This document shows, piece after piece, positions 45,123 to 52,659 of a stretch of 64,000 nucleotides of DNA; positions within the stretch are counted from its first letter, which is position 1, and each line of letters opens with the position of its first letter. Location: the NCBI RefSeq assembly GCF_009830105.1, contig NZ_WURB01000017.1:23875-87874 (forward strand), in the 5' to 3' direction. A program made the translations under genes and the position numbers. A model generated the notes under the pieces. It had not been told where the DNA came from and did no database searches. It was given only the letters and a program-made list of their open reading frames with translations. The DNA comes from Microvirga makkahensis (lineage in GTDB: Bacteria; Pseudomonadota; Alphaproteobacteria; Rhizobiales; Beijerinckiaceae).

Positions 45123-46403
45123 GTGCCAGAGCGTATCAAGTTCACTGCCAGTCGGGTCGGATCTCTGCCGATCCAAGCCAAAGAATATGCTGTGTGGGAT
45201 GAGGCCACTCCAGGCTTCGGGGTGAGAGTCTATCCCTCCGGCCAGCGGCGCTACGTCTACCGCTATCGCGCGGGTGCCAGTCGCAGCGCTCCGGCTCGGA
45301 TGGTCACCATCGGCGATGTACGCAAGCTCGGGCTGGAGGATGCCAGGCGGGTGGCCCGCGATCTGGCCGGGCAGGTCGCCCGTGGCGGAGACCCCTCAGC
45401 GGAGAAGCGGCAGAGCGAACTGGATCGCGTACGTAAGCGGCCCTTTGCTGATGTGCGTGACGAGTTCCTGACCAAGTACGTGGACCCTCGCCTGAGACCC
45501 AGAACAGCAGCCGAGTACCGGCGCATCCTGACCTACCTGTTCGAGCCGCTGGCCAACAAGCCATTTGATGAAGTCACCCGCGCGGACATCGCCGATGCTC
45601 TTCACGGCATCGCTGAGCGCGGCATCCGGCAGGCTAACCTCGCCCGGGCAGTGATCCGCAAGATGTTCTCCTGGGCTCGGTCCGTGGGCTTGTGTGACGA
45701 GAACCCGGTCCGCGATACGGCTCCGGCCGGCCGGGATGTACGGCGCGAGCGCGTCCTGTCACTGGATGAGCTTGGGTTGATCTACCGGGCCGCCCTGGAG
45801 CCGGATGACACCTATGGCGCCGCCGTGCGCTTTCTCATGCTGACGGGCCAGCGCCGGTCCGAGGTGTTCGAGATGCCGCACAGCGAGGTCGATGTCGCGG
45901 AGAGGCTTTGGCGCTTGCCGGCCGAGAGGACCAAGAACCGGCGCCCGCATGACGTGCCCCTGTCACCTGCGGCGCTGGCAATTCTCGCCTCCCGTCGGCA
46001 CGGCCGGGATCTTGTCTTCTCGACCGCACACGGGACGGTGTTTGGCGCCCTCTCAAAGGCCAAGCGGCGGCTTGATGCCAAGGTGCTGGAGCTGCAGCGA
46101 GCTGTTGATCCCGCAGCCAGTCCCCTGCCCCGCTGGACCTTGCACGATCTGCGCCGCAGCTTCGTCACGCATGCGCATGATCAGCTGGGCGTGGACATTC
46201 CTGTCATTGAGCGAGCGATCAACCACATCTCAGGCACGTTTGGTGGCATTGTAGGCGTGTACAACCGTGCTCCCCTGCTGAAGGAGCGACGCGCTGCGTT
46301 TGATGCTTGGGACCGTCTCCTCACGCATGCCGCTGGATTGGGTTTAAGTGGTATCGAGAGTGTCAGCCTCAACTCCAACCGAGTCGCCGAGGCCGCGCTA
46401 TAA
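45123..46403 (+). CDS. int: P4-type tyrosine integrase of the island
   Basis: A 426-residue integrase. The N-terminal arm-binding domain (DUF4102) is visible as KEYAVWDEATPGFGVRVYPSGQRRYVYRYRAG...RMVTIGDVRKLGLEDARRVARDLAGQVARGGDPS, followed by the SAM-like core-binding domain. The catalytic domain has Arg in MLTGQRRSEVFEMPHSEVD, His-x-x-Arg in WTLHDLRRSFVTHAHDQLG, and HISGTFGGIVGVYNRA carrying the nucleophile Tyr. The frame is intact, so integration and excision may still be possible. It sits directly beside the tRNA-Lys 3' fragment, as expected for P4-type islands. The start ATG/GTG region at 45123 (GTGCCAGAG) follows GGGGGCAA. Confidence 0.95.
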   Translation: MPERIKFTASRVGSLPIQAKEYAVWDEATPGFGVRVYPSGQRRYVYRYRAGASRSAPARMVTIGDVRKLGLEDARRVARDLAGQVARGGDPSAEKRQSELDRVRKRPFADVRDEFLTKYVDPRLRPRTAAEYRRILTYLFEPLANKPFDEVTRADIADALHGIAERGIRQANLARAVIRKMFSWARSVGLCDENPVRDTAPAGRDVRRERVLSLDELGLIYRAALEPDDTYGAAVRFLMLTGQRRSEVFEMPHSEVDVAERLWRLPAERTKNRRPHDVPLSPAALAILASRRHGRDLVFSTAHGTVFGALSKAKRRLDAKVLELQRAVDPAASPLPRWTLHDLRRSFVTHAHDQLGVDIPVIERAINHISGTFGGIVGVYNRAPLLKERRAAFDAWDRLLTHAAGLGLSGIESVSLNSNRVAEAAL

Positions 46404-46896
46404 ATTGAGACTGACGCAGCCAACTCGCTGCCGACTGGAAGTTATCCGCACAGATCGCGGTGCTCGAGCTCCAGTCTGGTGCGACAGCTGGCGATGGTCG
46501 TTGGCCGACCCGTGAGGAGCGAACAGGTAGTCCTAGACGGCGTTGTGATGCGAGACGCCACGATAGCGGCGAAAGCGGACCTCCTCACTCAAAAACCGAT
46601 CTGCCGACAGTCACTTAGCTCAATTGTTAGAGCAAATTCTCTTCATTTGAGAGCGTCAGCAATGTCAACATCAAGTTGATATAACCACGCGCGTCAACCA
46701 GGCCCCTCGTTTGCTCACAATGATAGCAATATATCAAGTATTCGGGCCAATGGTCCTACGTGAATTATATTTCAAACAAAATTACCTTCAATATATACTT
46801 GCTTATATTCAAATGTCTCGCATACATTGGCGTTGGAGAACGCCTGAGGTGACGCTTGGCTGAAAGCGTCACAAGTGACCTATACTGAGGACTAAA
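46404..46896. other. AT-rich intergenic region with a tRNA-like fragment
   Basis: From about 46680 the GC content falls sharply below that of the flanking DNA. It holds a tRNA-like D-arm/anticodon-arm segment at 46613-46656. Nothing else is recognised except TGAGGA, the probable ribosome-binding site before the next gene. Confidence 0.5.
46613..46656 (+). other. Degenerate tRNA-like segment (D-arm and anticodon arm)
   Basis: A canonical D-arm (GCTC-AATTGTTA-GAGC) is followed by an anticodon arm TTCTC-TTCATTT-GAGAG, which would give anticodon CAT with an unusual T at position 37. No T-arm with TTCRA, matching acceptor stem or CCA follows. It is not a functional tRNA but looks like another tRNA fragment inside the island. 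Confidence 0.4.
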
Positions 46897-47214
46897 GTGA
46901 GCAATAATCTAAGTGCGTGCTCCAGCCGCAGCCCGCATCTAACAGACCGTTCAGGGGTATTATCAACCAAGAAGATCTCGAAGCCTTCGATTGAAACCCA
47001 AGTCGTGCTGCGGGGCGATGGCCTACAACGACTTCTAACCACTGAGGATGTGGCGGCCATACTCGGCATCGCCCCAGCCACGGCCATATGGTGGCGGAGC
47101 CAACGGCAAGGTCCTCAGTGGATGCGGTTGGGTCGCGGAAAACGCGCCCCGATTCGCTATCGGCCTGACGCCATTAACGCATACATCGCGCAAATGGAGT
47201 GCGCGGAGCACTAA
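46897..47214 (+). CDS. Helix-turn-helix protein, excisionase/AlpA-like
   Basis: A 105-residue protein from GTG 46897 with TGAGGA eight bases upstream. The second half is a winged helix-turn-helix of the excisionase/AlpA group: LLTTEDVAAILGIAPATAIWWRSQRQGPQWMRLGRGKRAPIRYRPDAINAYI. The first 45 residues are polar and probably disordered. Its position between the integrase and the replication gene is typical of island directionality factors or regulators. It could also bind the phased repeat array downstream; that is speculation. Confidence 0.8.
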   Translation: MSNNLSACSSRSPHLTDRSGVLSTKKISKPSIETQVVLRGDGLQRLLTTEDVAAILGIAPATAIWWRSQRQGPQWMRLGRGKRAPIRYRPDAINAYIAQMECAEH

Positions 47215-47396
47215 AGCTCCCCCTCTCCTTTTCGCTAGAATCTTAATCCCAGCGACGGGGCAGCGCATCCGGCGAACGGAGCGCTGTACCTCGACGACAG
47301 ATCGCCTTCGTCTTGAAGATTAAAGACCGTCCGGCAAGCAGGTCTTCACCCGGACAGATCTTCAGACGCGGGCGAACTCAAACATTCAGTGCTGTC

Positions 47397-49829
47397 ATGA
47401 CTATACACGAGAAGTGCATTCCTGCACACATCAAGCAGACGAAGGCGGTCCCCTCACCGTTTCCCATCACTCGACGAGCGCGTGCTCAAGAGCATGCCGT
47501 TCTTCAAAGCATCGAACATCTTATTCGCATAGGAGCATCGGTCATCCTGCTCCACGAACGAACCAAACGGCCTATCGGAAACGATTGGTCAATTGCGCCG
47601 ATTGCCTCTCTCGACAAACTGACGCGGGAATATCGCGAAGGCATGAACGTCGGTATCCGTCTCGGCAAGTGGTCGATGATCGACGGACTGTTCCTGCATG
47701 TCGTCGATGTAGACATACACGATCCTGAGAGGGCAGACGAAGCTTTGGACACGGTCGAAGACCTATTCCCAGGATATGATGTTTGGTCCTGGCCGCGCGT
47801 CAAATCAGGGTCGGGCGGCAAGTCGTGTCACATCTACTTCTTAACTGATAAGCCATTCCCGTCAAGGAAGCTCGCAAAGAGCAAGGAGATGGTGACGGGT
47901 GAAGATGGGAAGCCACATCGGGCCTGGGAAATCGAGCTGTTCGGCACTGGAAAACAGGTCGTCCTCCCGCCGTCGATTCATCCCATAAGCGGGAAAGCCT
48001 ATGAGTGGATAGTCCCGTTCGATCCATCCGCCAAACTGCCTTATATTGCTGAGGAGTTAATCGAGCAACTTGTCTACCCCGAAGAGGACGATGAGGCTGA
48101 GTACGATTCCGAACCTATCGGACTCGACGTGGAAGAGATTGAGGCGGCACTTCCCTGGCTCGACAAGACCTATTGGTGCGATGAATTCGAGGGATGGCGC
48201 AATCTCGGCATGGCGCTCAAGCACGAGTTCAGAGGTTCCGAAACCGGATTCAGGATTTGGGACGCATACTCTAAAGAGAGCCCCAAATACGATAAGAAAC
48301 AACGCGAGCATTGGGACTCATATAAGGGACGCGCGAGGCGCCCTATTACAATGCGAACGGTGATGAAAGCGGCGAAAGAGGCAAAGCGCGCGGTCGAACG
48401 TGCGGGGTATGCAGACGAGTTCGAGGATGAGGAGACTGCGGCATACCATCAGGAGCTCAGGGACCAGTTTGATGATCTAGATCTGGAAGAGGCGCCGGTC
48501 CAGCTCGACGTGCCGAAACGCCTCTTACGCCCGCCTGGGAAGTTGGGACTCGCCACTGACTACTACAACGACACGGCAGAGAAGCCGCAGCCGCAGTTCG
48601 CCGTGCAAGTGGCTCTCGCCATTGGATCTGTCACGCTCAGTCGCAATTTCGTGACGAACAAGAGGAACTACCCAACTCTGTACTTCCTGAACGTGGCTCC
48701 GACTGCCGCCGGAAAAGAGCATTTCAAGACGGTAATTGATGATGTTCTCGAAGCCGCGGGTGTGGGTTCGCTTATTGCGCCGGAAGAATTCAGCTCAGGT
48801 GCGGCGATCTTCTGGCATCTGACGGAGTCGCCACGCACGATCTCAGTCACGGACGAGTACGGCATCTATCTATCCACAGGCCGAGATGCCAACAACACCC
48901 TCAAACGTGAGACACGGAAACTTCAGTTGGAGCTTTTCGGGCGTCCACACGGCATCGTGCGTGGCATTGGTTACTCGATGGCTAGGGCTACCAAGGAGCA
49001 AATTGAGGCTGCGAGGAACCGAAAAGTCATCCGACCGGCTTTCGTGCAAGCGGGCATGACTACGCCAGAGACGTTCTATGAGGCGATCTCGAACAAGGAG
49101 GTCCAATCGGGTTATCTGAACCGCTTCCTCATCGTTCGAAGCTTACTTGGAATTCAGTTGAGTCGAGAGGATGTGCCGGATGCGGAAGTCCCCCCTGAAC
49201 TGATCGAATGGGTGAAGAAGTACGTCAATGCTCACGGCGGTACGGAGGATGACAACGACCATTCATTTGGAAAACCCGATTACGTGTTCCCGCCGAGGGT
49301 CGTCCCCTTCGACGATGAGTGTCTGTGCAAGCTTCGAGAGTATGAGAAGGAGCTGATCAAAAAGATGAACGCCATGAACCAGGAGAACGGCATGGGTTCT
49401 CTTTACGGGCGCACGCGCGAAATCGCGATGCGCTTGGCGCTCATCATCGCTGTTAGTTGCGAGAGCAAGATCATCCGGCTCAAGCACCTCGAATGGGCGT
49501 GGGACTACGTGTCCTACTACCACAAACAGATGATCGAGGACTTCTCCGCCAACCTCGGGAAGACGGAGATGGAGGGTGTATGCGACGAGGTGGTGCAGAT
49601 GGTCACTCTCGCGCGTGCGAGCGGCCTCACGAAACGTGAGATCGCGCGCAAGTGCCGATCCTTCAGCCGCCTCAGCATCCGCGATGGTGAGGAGGTCCTG
49701 GCCCGGCTGGAGCGCAACGGACAAATTCGTCTGGAAGAAATCAAGACGGGACGGGTGGGGCGGAAGCGCAGGGCCTATGTCGCCATGAAGCGAAGAGCTA
49801 CCAACTTAAAGGAGAATGATAATGAATAA
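47397..49829 (+). CDS. Island replication protein: primase-polymerase with helicase-like ATPase domain
   Basis: An 810-residue protein from ATG 47397 (MTIHEKCIPAHIKQ); TTG 47313 in frame is an alternative. The N-terminal bifunctional primase-polymerase domain has GIRLGKWSMIDGLFLHVVDVDIHDPERAD (Asp-x-Asp metal site) and KSGSGGKSCHIYF. A PriCT-like domain follows (EIEAALPWLDKTYWCDEFEGWRNLGMALKHEF...WDSYKGRARRPITM). The C-terminal half is an ATPase like those in DUF3987-type proteins, with Walker A FLNVAPTAAGKEHF and a probable Walker B ISVTDEYG. It ends in a winged-helix region (SGLTKREIARKCRSFSRL). Such proteins start replication of P4-like islands and plasmids. GC is lower than in the chromosome around it. 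Confidence 0.8.
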   Translation: MTIHEKCIPAHIKQTKAVPSPFPITRRARAQEHAVLQSIEHLIRIGASVILLHERTKRPIGNDWSIAPIASLDKLTREYREGMNVGIRLGKWSMIDGLFLHVVDVDIHDPERADEALDTVEDLFPGYDVWSWPRVKSGSGGKSCHIYFLTDKPFPSRKLAKSKEMVTGEDGKPHRAWEIELFGTGKQVVLPPSIHPISGKAYEWIVPFDPSAKLPYIAEELIEQLVYPEEDDEAEYDSEPIGLDVEEIEAALPWLDKTYWCDEFEGWRNLGMALKHEFRGSETGFRIWDAYSKESPKYDKKQREHWDSYKGRARRPITMRTVMKAAKEAKRAVERAGYADEFEDEETAAYHQELRDQFDDLDLEEAPVQLDVPKRLLRPPGKLGLATDYYNDTAEKPQPQFAVQVALAIGSVTLSRNFVTNKRNYPTLYFLNVAPTAAGKEHFKTVIDDVLEAAGVGSLIAPEEFSSGAAIFWHLTESPRTISVTDEYGIYLSTGRDANNTLKRETRKLQLELFGRPHGIVRGIGYSMARATKEQIEAARNRKVIRPAFVQAGMTTPETFYEAISNKEVQSGYLNRFLIVRSLLGIQLSREDVPDAEVPPELIEWVKKYVNAHGGTEDDNDHSFGKPDYVFPPRVVPFDDECLCKLREYEKELIKKMNAMNQENGMGSLYGRTREIAMRLALIIAVSCESKIIRLKHLEWAWDYVSYYHKQMIEDFSANLGKTEMEGVCDEVVQMVTLARASGLTKREIARKCRSFSRLSIRDGEEVLARLERNGQIRLEEIKTGRVGRKRRAYVAMKRRATNLKENDNE

Positions 49830-50205
49830 TCACGATGTCAAAGTCCTACGGCGTGCCGTGCGTAAAGCTGGCACTCTCGAAGAGTTGCAGGAAGATATGG
49901 ACTTTCTTCTCAGAAGAATCGAGTTCACTCACACCGACATGCTTCAATGGGCAACGTGGATCAAGGATTGGATATACACCCGCAGAGCGCAGTACGTCTC
50001 ACGGTCCGATCTGTCGGTGGCGTGTCTTTGGTCGGTTGATAGGGACGCCGTGGGTTTCTCGAGAAACTTCGACCTCACCCTGGAGCACCTGATTAAGGCC
50101 GAACACCTGAAACCCACTAAATGGCATGACGGGCGAACGGACATGCTAATGACTCAGCTCGCACCCGGCTTCTACACCAGGGGTGATTTGCGTCCGAAAG
50201 ACTGA
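49822..50205 (+). CDS. Hypothetical protein coupled to the replication gene
   Basis: A 127-residue protein. AAGGAG at 49810 is placed correctly for ATG 49822 (MNNHDVKVLRRAVRKAGTLEELQEDMDFLLRRIEF), not for ATG 49816. It overlaps the replication gene stop by eight bases, so translation is coupled. The protein is probably helical, with LQWATWIKDWIYTRRAQYVSRSDLSVACLW and a C-terminal HDGRTDMLMTQLAPGFYTRG. No known domain is recognised. A strong terminator follows at 50217, ending the replication operon. An accessory role in replication is inferred from the coupling. Confidence 0.7.
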   Translation: MNNHDVKVLRRAVRKAGTLEELQEDMDFLLRRIEFTHTDMLQWATWIKDWIYTRRAQYVSRSDLSVACLWSVDRDAVGFSRNFDLTLEHLIKAEHLKPTKWHDGRTDMLMTQLAPGFYTRGDLRPKD

Positions 50206-50216
50206 GCCGCAACAAG

Positions 50217-50238
50217 CCCCGCTTCGGCGGGGTTTTTC
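50217..50238 (+). terminator. Rho-independent terminator of the replication operon
   Basis: CCCCGC-TTCG-GCGGGG forms a perfect six-bp stem with a stable TTCG loop, directly followed by TTTTTC. It lies 12 bases past the stop of the small partner gene. Confidence 0.9.
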
Positions 50239-50358
50239 TTGCGCCAATTCTCCAGAAAAGCCGAAAGCTTCGTCACACGCCGGGACCCGACAGGGACGTT
50301 ACGTGAATCCCCGCGGCGGTGTGATTTCGTCATGGGCCGTTGACGGAACATGACGCTT

Positions 50359-50383
50359 CAAACCCTTACCCCACAAGGGTTTG
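50359..50383. repeat. Inverted repeat in the origin-like region
   Basis: CAAACCCTT and AAGGGTTTG form a perfect nine-bp inverted repeat with a seven-base centre (ACCCCAC). No gene ends here, so it is more likely a binding site or structural element than a terminator. Confidence 0.6.
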
Positions 50384-50460
50384 GGCAATATCGTCGAAGA
50401 TGGCAATTCTGGCGATGGAGAATTTTGAGGGGAACGAGCATACCCCACCCTGCGTGACGT

Positions 50461-50530
50461 TTTGACGAAATTGAAAGATAAATAAAGTTATCATTATAGT
50501 TCATACATTTATGTCTATCTAATTACGTCA
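50461..50530. other. AT-rich segment, possible DNA-unwinding element
   Basis: About 70 bases with a strongly reduced GC content (AAATTGAAAGATAAATAAAG, then TTATCATTATAG-type runs) stand inside high-GC DNA. It lies between the inverted repeat at 50359 and the phased array at 50661. An easily melted region beside iteron-like repeats is the usual layout of a replication origin. Confidence 0.5.
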
Positions 50531-50660
50531 TGATTCCGTCAGCGGCTTACGACGAGAGTACCCCTGAACGCTTTTGGAAAAAATTCTGAAAACTGTCACA
50601 GACGGCGCTCAGCGCCCCCCTCGGTGAACCACTGACGCGGGAAGGACCCGAAGCGACTTC

Positions 50661-50850
50661 CAATGTCCCAGAACGTCTCACCTTGTCCCATGCTGTCCGT
50701 ATCCGTGCCATGGTGTCCCATGCTGTCTCAGGGCTAATCAATTACGCATTTGATCTGCTTACGTTTCGCCGGTTGTCCCATGCTGTTCCATTTAGTCTCA
50801 GGCCGTCTCAATCTGTGCCATGGCATCTCATGGTGTCCCATGCTGTCTCA
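50661..50850. repeat. 10-bp phased array of TGTCYCA units (iteron-like)
   Basis: Fifteen degenerate decamers, consensus NNNTGTCYCA, occur at an exact 10-bp period. Seven are at 50661-50730 (CAATGTCCCA, GAACGTCTCA, CCTTGTCCCA, ...) and eight at 50771-50850. The two blocks are separated by exactly 40 bases, so the phase is kept. The last 20 bases of each block (50711-50730 and 50831-50850) are identical. Since 10 is not a multiple of 3, this is not a coding repeat; the plus-strand frame crossing it is spurious. The units face one side of the helix. This suggests cooperative binding of an island protein for replication, partition or control. Confidence 0.85.
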
Positions 50851-51071
50851 CTGCAGACCAAATGCGGTGACCTAGAAGCAACGCTCTTCCAGTCACCAAT
50901 CCCTGAATGCACGTGCTCGTCATTGTTCATTCTCGAAGACCGGATGCAGGAAGCGGCACTTAGTGCCATCGGACAATCCTCTGTCGGGAAGTTCGGTCGT
51001 CGTCGGAGCTGCTGGAAGGGGTGCGCGAGGACTGGCGCAGCTGGTGATGCGGCCCAGCCCTCGCCGGCGGT

Positions 51072-51437
51072 TCAGGCCGCAGCCGGCACCTGATCGAGAA
51101 AGCCGACCACGCTCTTGAGGCGGCCATTCTCGAGGGTCGCGAAGTCAGTGCCCTTAATGGGGCCGTCACTGCCGTGCGGACCAAGCTGCCAGGAAAAGCG
51201 CACCTGATCGCCGTAGCCGTCGGGCTGTCCCACGACGGTAAAGCGGAAGTTCGGGAACTGTCCCTGCACGCCAGCGATCAGGGCATCGATCTGGTCATGG
51301 CCTTCACCTTGTATGAGAGGATCGCGGTAGGTGCCTGCCTCGGCCCAGAGGTCCGCCAGGAGTGCCTTGCGACGGTCTTGGTCGGCTTCGTTCCAGAGGG
51401 CGATGTAGCGGGTAGCGATGGATGCAGCGTCGGTCAT
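51072..51437 (-). CDS. SnoaL-like / nuclear transport factor 2 family protein
   Basis: A 121-residue alpha+beta-barrel protein of the NTF2/SnoaL group: MTDAASIATRYIALWNEADQDRRKALLADLWAEAGTYRDPLIQGEGHDQIDALIAGVQGQFPNFRFTV and QVRFSWQLGPHGSDGPIKGTDFATLENGRLKSVVGFLD. A good CAGGAGAC ribosome-binding site precedes the start. The fold is used for small-molecule isomerases and hydrolases and for binding proteins, so the activity is unknown. Its high GC is like the chromosome and unlike the replication genes to the left. Confidence 0.85.
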   Translation of the reverse strand: MTDAASIATRYIALWNEADQDRRKALLADLWAEAGTYRDPLIQGEGHDQIDALIAGVQGQFPNFRFTVVGQPDGYGDQVRFSWQLGPHGSDGPIKGTDFATLENGRLKSVVGFLDQVPAAA

Positions 51438-51646
51438 GGAATGTCTCCTGTTTGATGGTCAGATCAGTTCCGGCGTGAGAACCATGGCCGAGGCTGGAGA
51501 TGACGTCGATTACGCCCGAGGTAATGGACCGAGATCGAAGCAGTTCGACCAGCATTCACCTCGCATGGCCGATGAGATGCGACCGAGGCTCCTGCTCTCT
51601 CGAAGGAATTGATGAAGTCGGGCGAGATGCCCGACTTCTCGTTCGA

Positions 51647-52040
51647 TCACCCCTGCACGCGCTCTCGATGACGCGACCATCCCGGTACGATCAGGACCAC
51701 AATGGCCATGATCGAGGAGAATGTTGCAAGCGGCCATGTGGTGCCACCTTACAACCAGATCACAGCCACCGTTCCACCAATACTCACGATGAGGCTCTGC
51801 ACGCAGAAATGCAGCGCCACCGCCGCCCGGTGATGTCTCCGAACTTTTTTAGGGCGCCGTTCGCCGTCTCCGACACGGTGAAGACGATACCGGTCGCCAT
51901 AACCCACATAGGGACGATGAATGTCCAGAAGAAGGGAACCCCGAAAGCTTGTCCAATGCTCAGGAGCCCTGCACCCAGGAGCAGCATCACCATGCCTCTC
52001 GGAAGGCTGCGGGAGTTCCCCACCGAGCGACAAACTATTT
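51647..52040 (-). pseudogene. MFS multidrug transporter remnant (Bcr/CflA type)
   Basis: Pieces in different minus-strand frames line up with the C-terminal third of a Bcr/CflA-type drug transporter. They are SRSLPRGMVMLLLGAGLLS, AFGVPFFWTFIVPMWVMATGIVF and TVSETANGALKKFGDITG (about 51996-51828), then VALHFCVQSLIVSIGGTVAVIWL (to 51749), then WPLATFSSIMAIVVLIVPGW (to 51647). Frameshifts join each pair, and the N-terminal two thirds are missing. It has clearly decayed and is not translated as one protein. Confidence 0.7.
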
Positions 52041-52392
52041 GGCGAAGCATGTAGCGTTTCCATTGGAAGACCCGCCGACAGTTTACTCCGCTCGATCCGC
52101 TCCACCCTTGCCCGAAACCTTTAAGGAATTCATGGAAGTATCCCATTCCAACCTTGCTGGCATACTTCAGCTCACCGAAGCGCAACGAACTCACGAGTGA
52201 AAATCGGACCGTTTCGTCGACGGATCTTAATAAATTCGTTAACGAGAAAATCCTGAGAATTGCGTGGTTTCGTAAACGAAATTTTCCCATTCATTTCCAT
52301 AGTTTATTGGGATTTCGTCATGCTACTTTTGAGGTATTTTCAGGCCTGCCGCATTCTGCCTATGTTCTCGTCCGACTGAGGGACGACGAACC

Positions 52393-52605
52393 ATGGAATC
52401 AGGGATACAGCGCATCGGACCATTCCTTGAGGTGACGGACGCCGAGGGGCGACGGCACCTGTTTAGGACTAATGCCAATATCGAAGTCAGTGACACCGAC
52501 TGCCTTCGGAACGAGAGCCTGATCACCATCGGGAACCGATCATTCATGGTCCTTCTCCCATACGACGCGATTGTCAACGTCCTGATCGAGAGAATGCCGA
52601 CTTGA
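52393..52605 (+). CDS. Small hypothetical protein
   Basis: A 70-residue protein (MESGIQRIGPFLEVTDAEGRRHLFRTNANIEVSDTD, NESLITIGNRSFMVLLPYDAIVNVLIE). The alternation of short hydrophobic strands and charged turns suggests a small beta-rich fold. No family is recognised. It precedes the double-HNH gene on the same strand with a 54-base gap and might belong to the same transcript. Confidence 0.6.
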   Translation: MESGIQRIGPFLEVTDAEGRRHLFRTNANIEVSDTDCLRNESLITIGNRSFMVLLPYDAIVNVLIERMPT

Positions 52606-52659
52606 TCGGCGTGCAAGCGATGCCGCTAAGTCTCGTCCCTCCCCTATGCCAGAGCTATA

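Noticed and set aside
50661..50850. CRISPR array
   Set aside because: The units are only 10 bp with no unique spacers of regular 30-40 bp length, and no cas gene is in the window.
50683..51093. 136-codon frame containing repeated SHAV peptides
   Set aside because: It runs through the 10-bp phased array. The peptide repeats are a by-product of the DNA repeat, whose period is not a codon multiple, and there is no ribosome-binding site.
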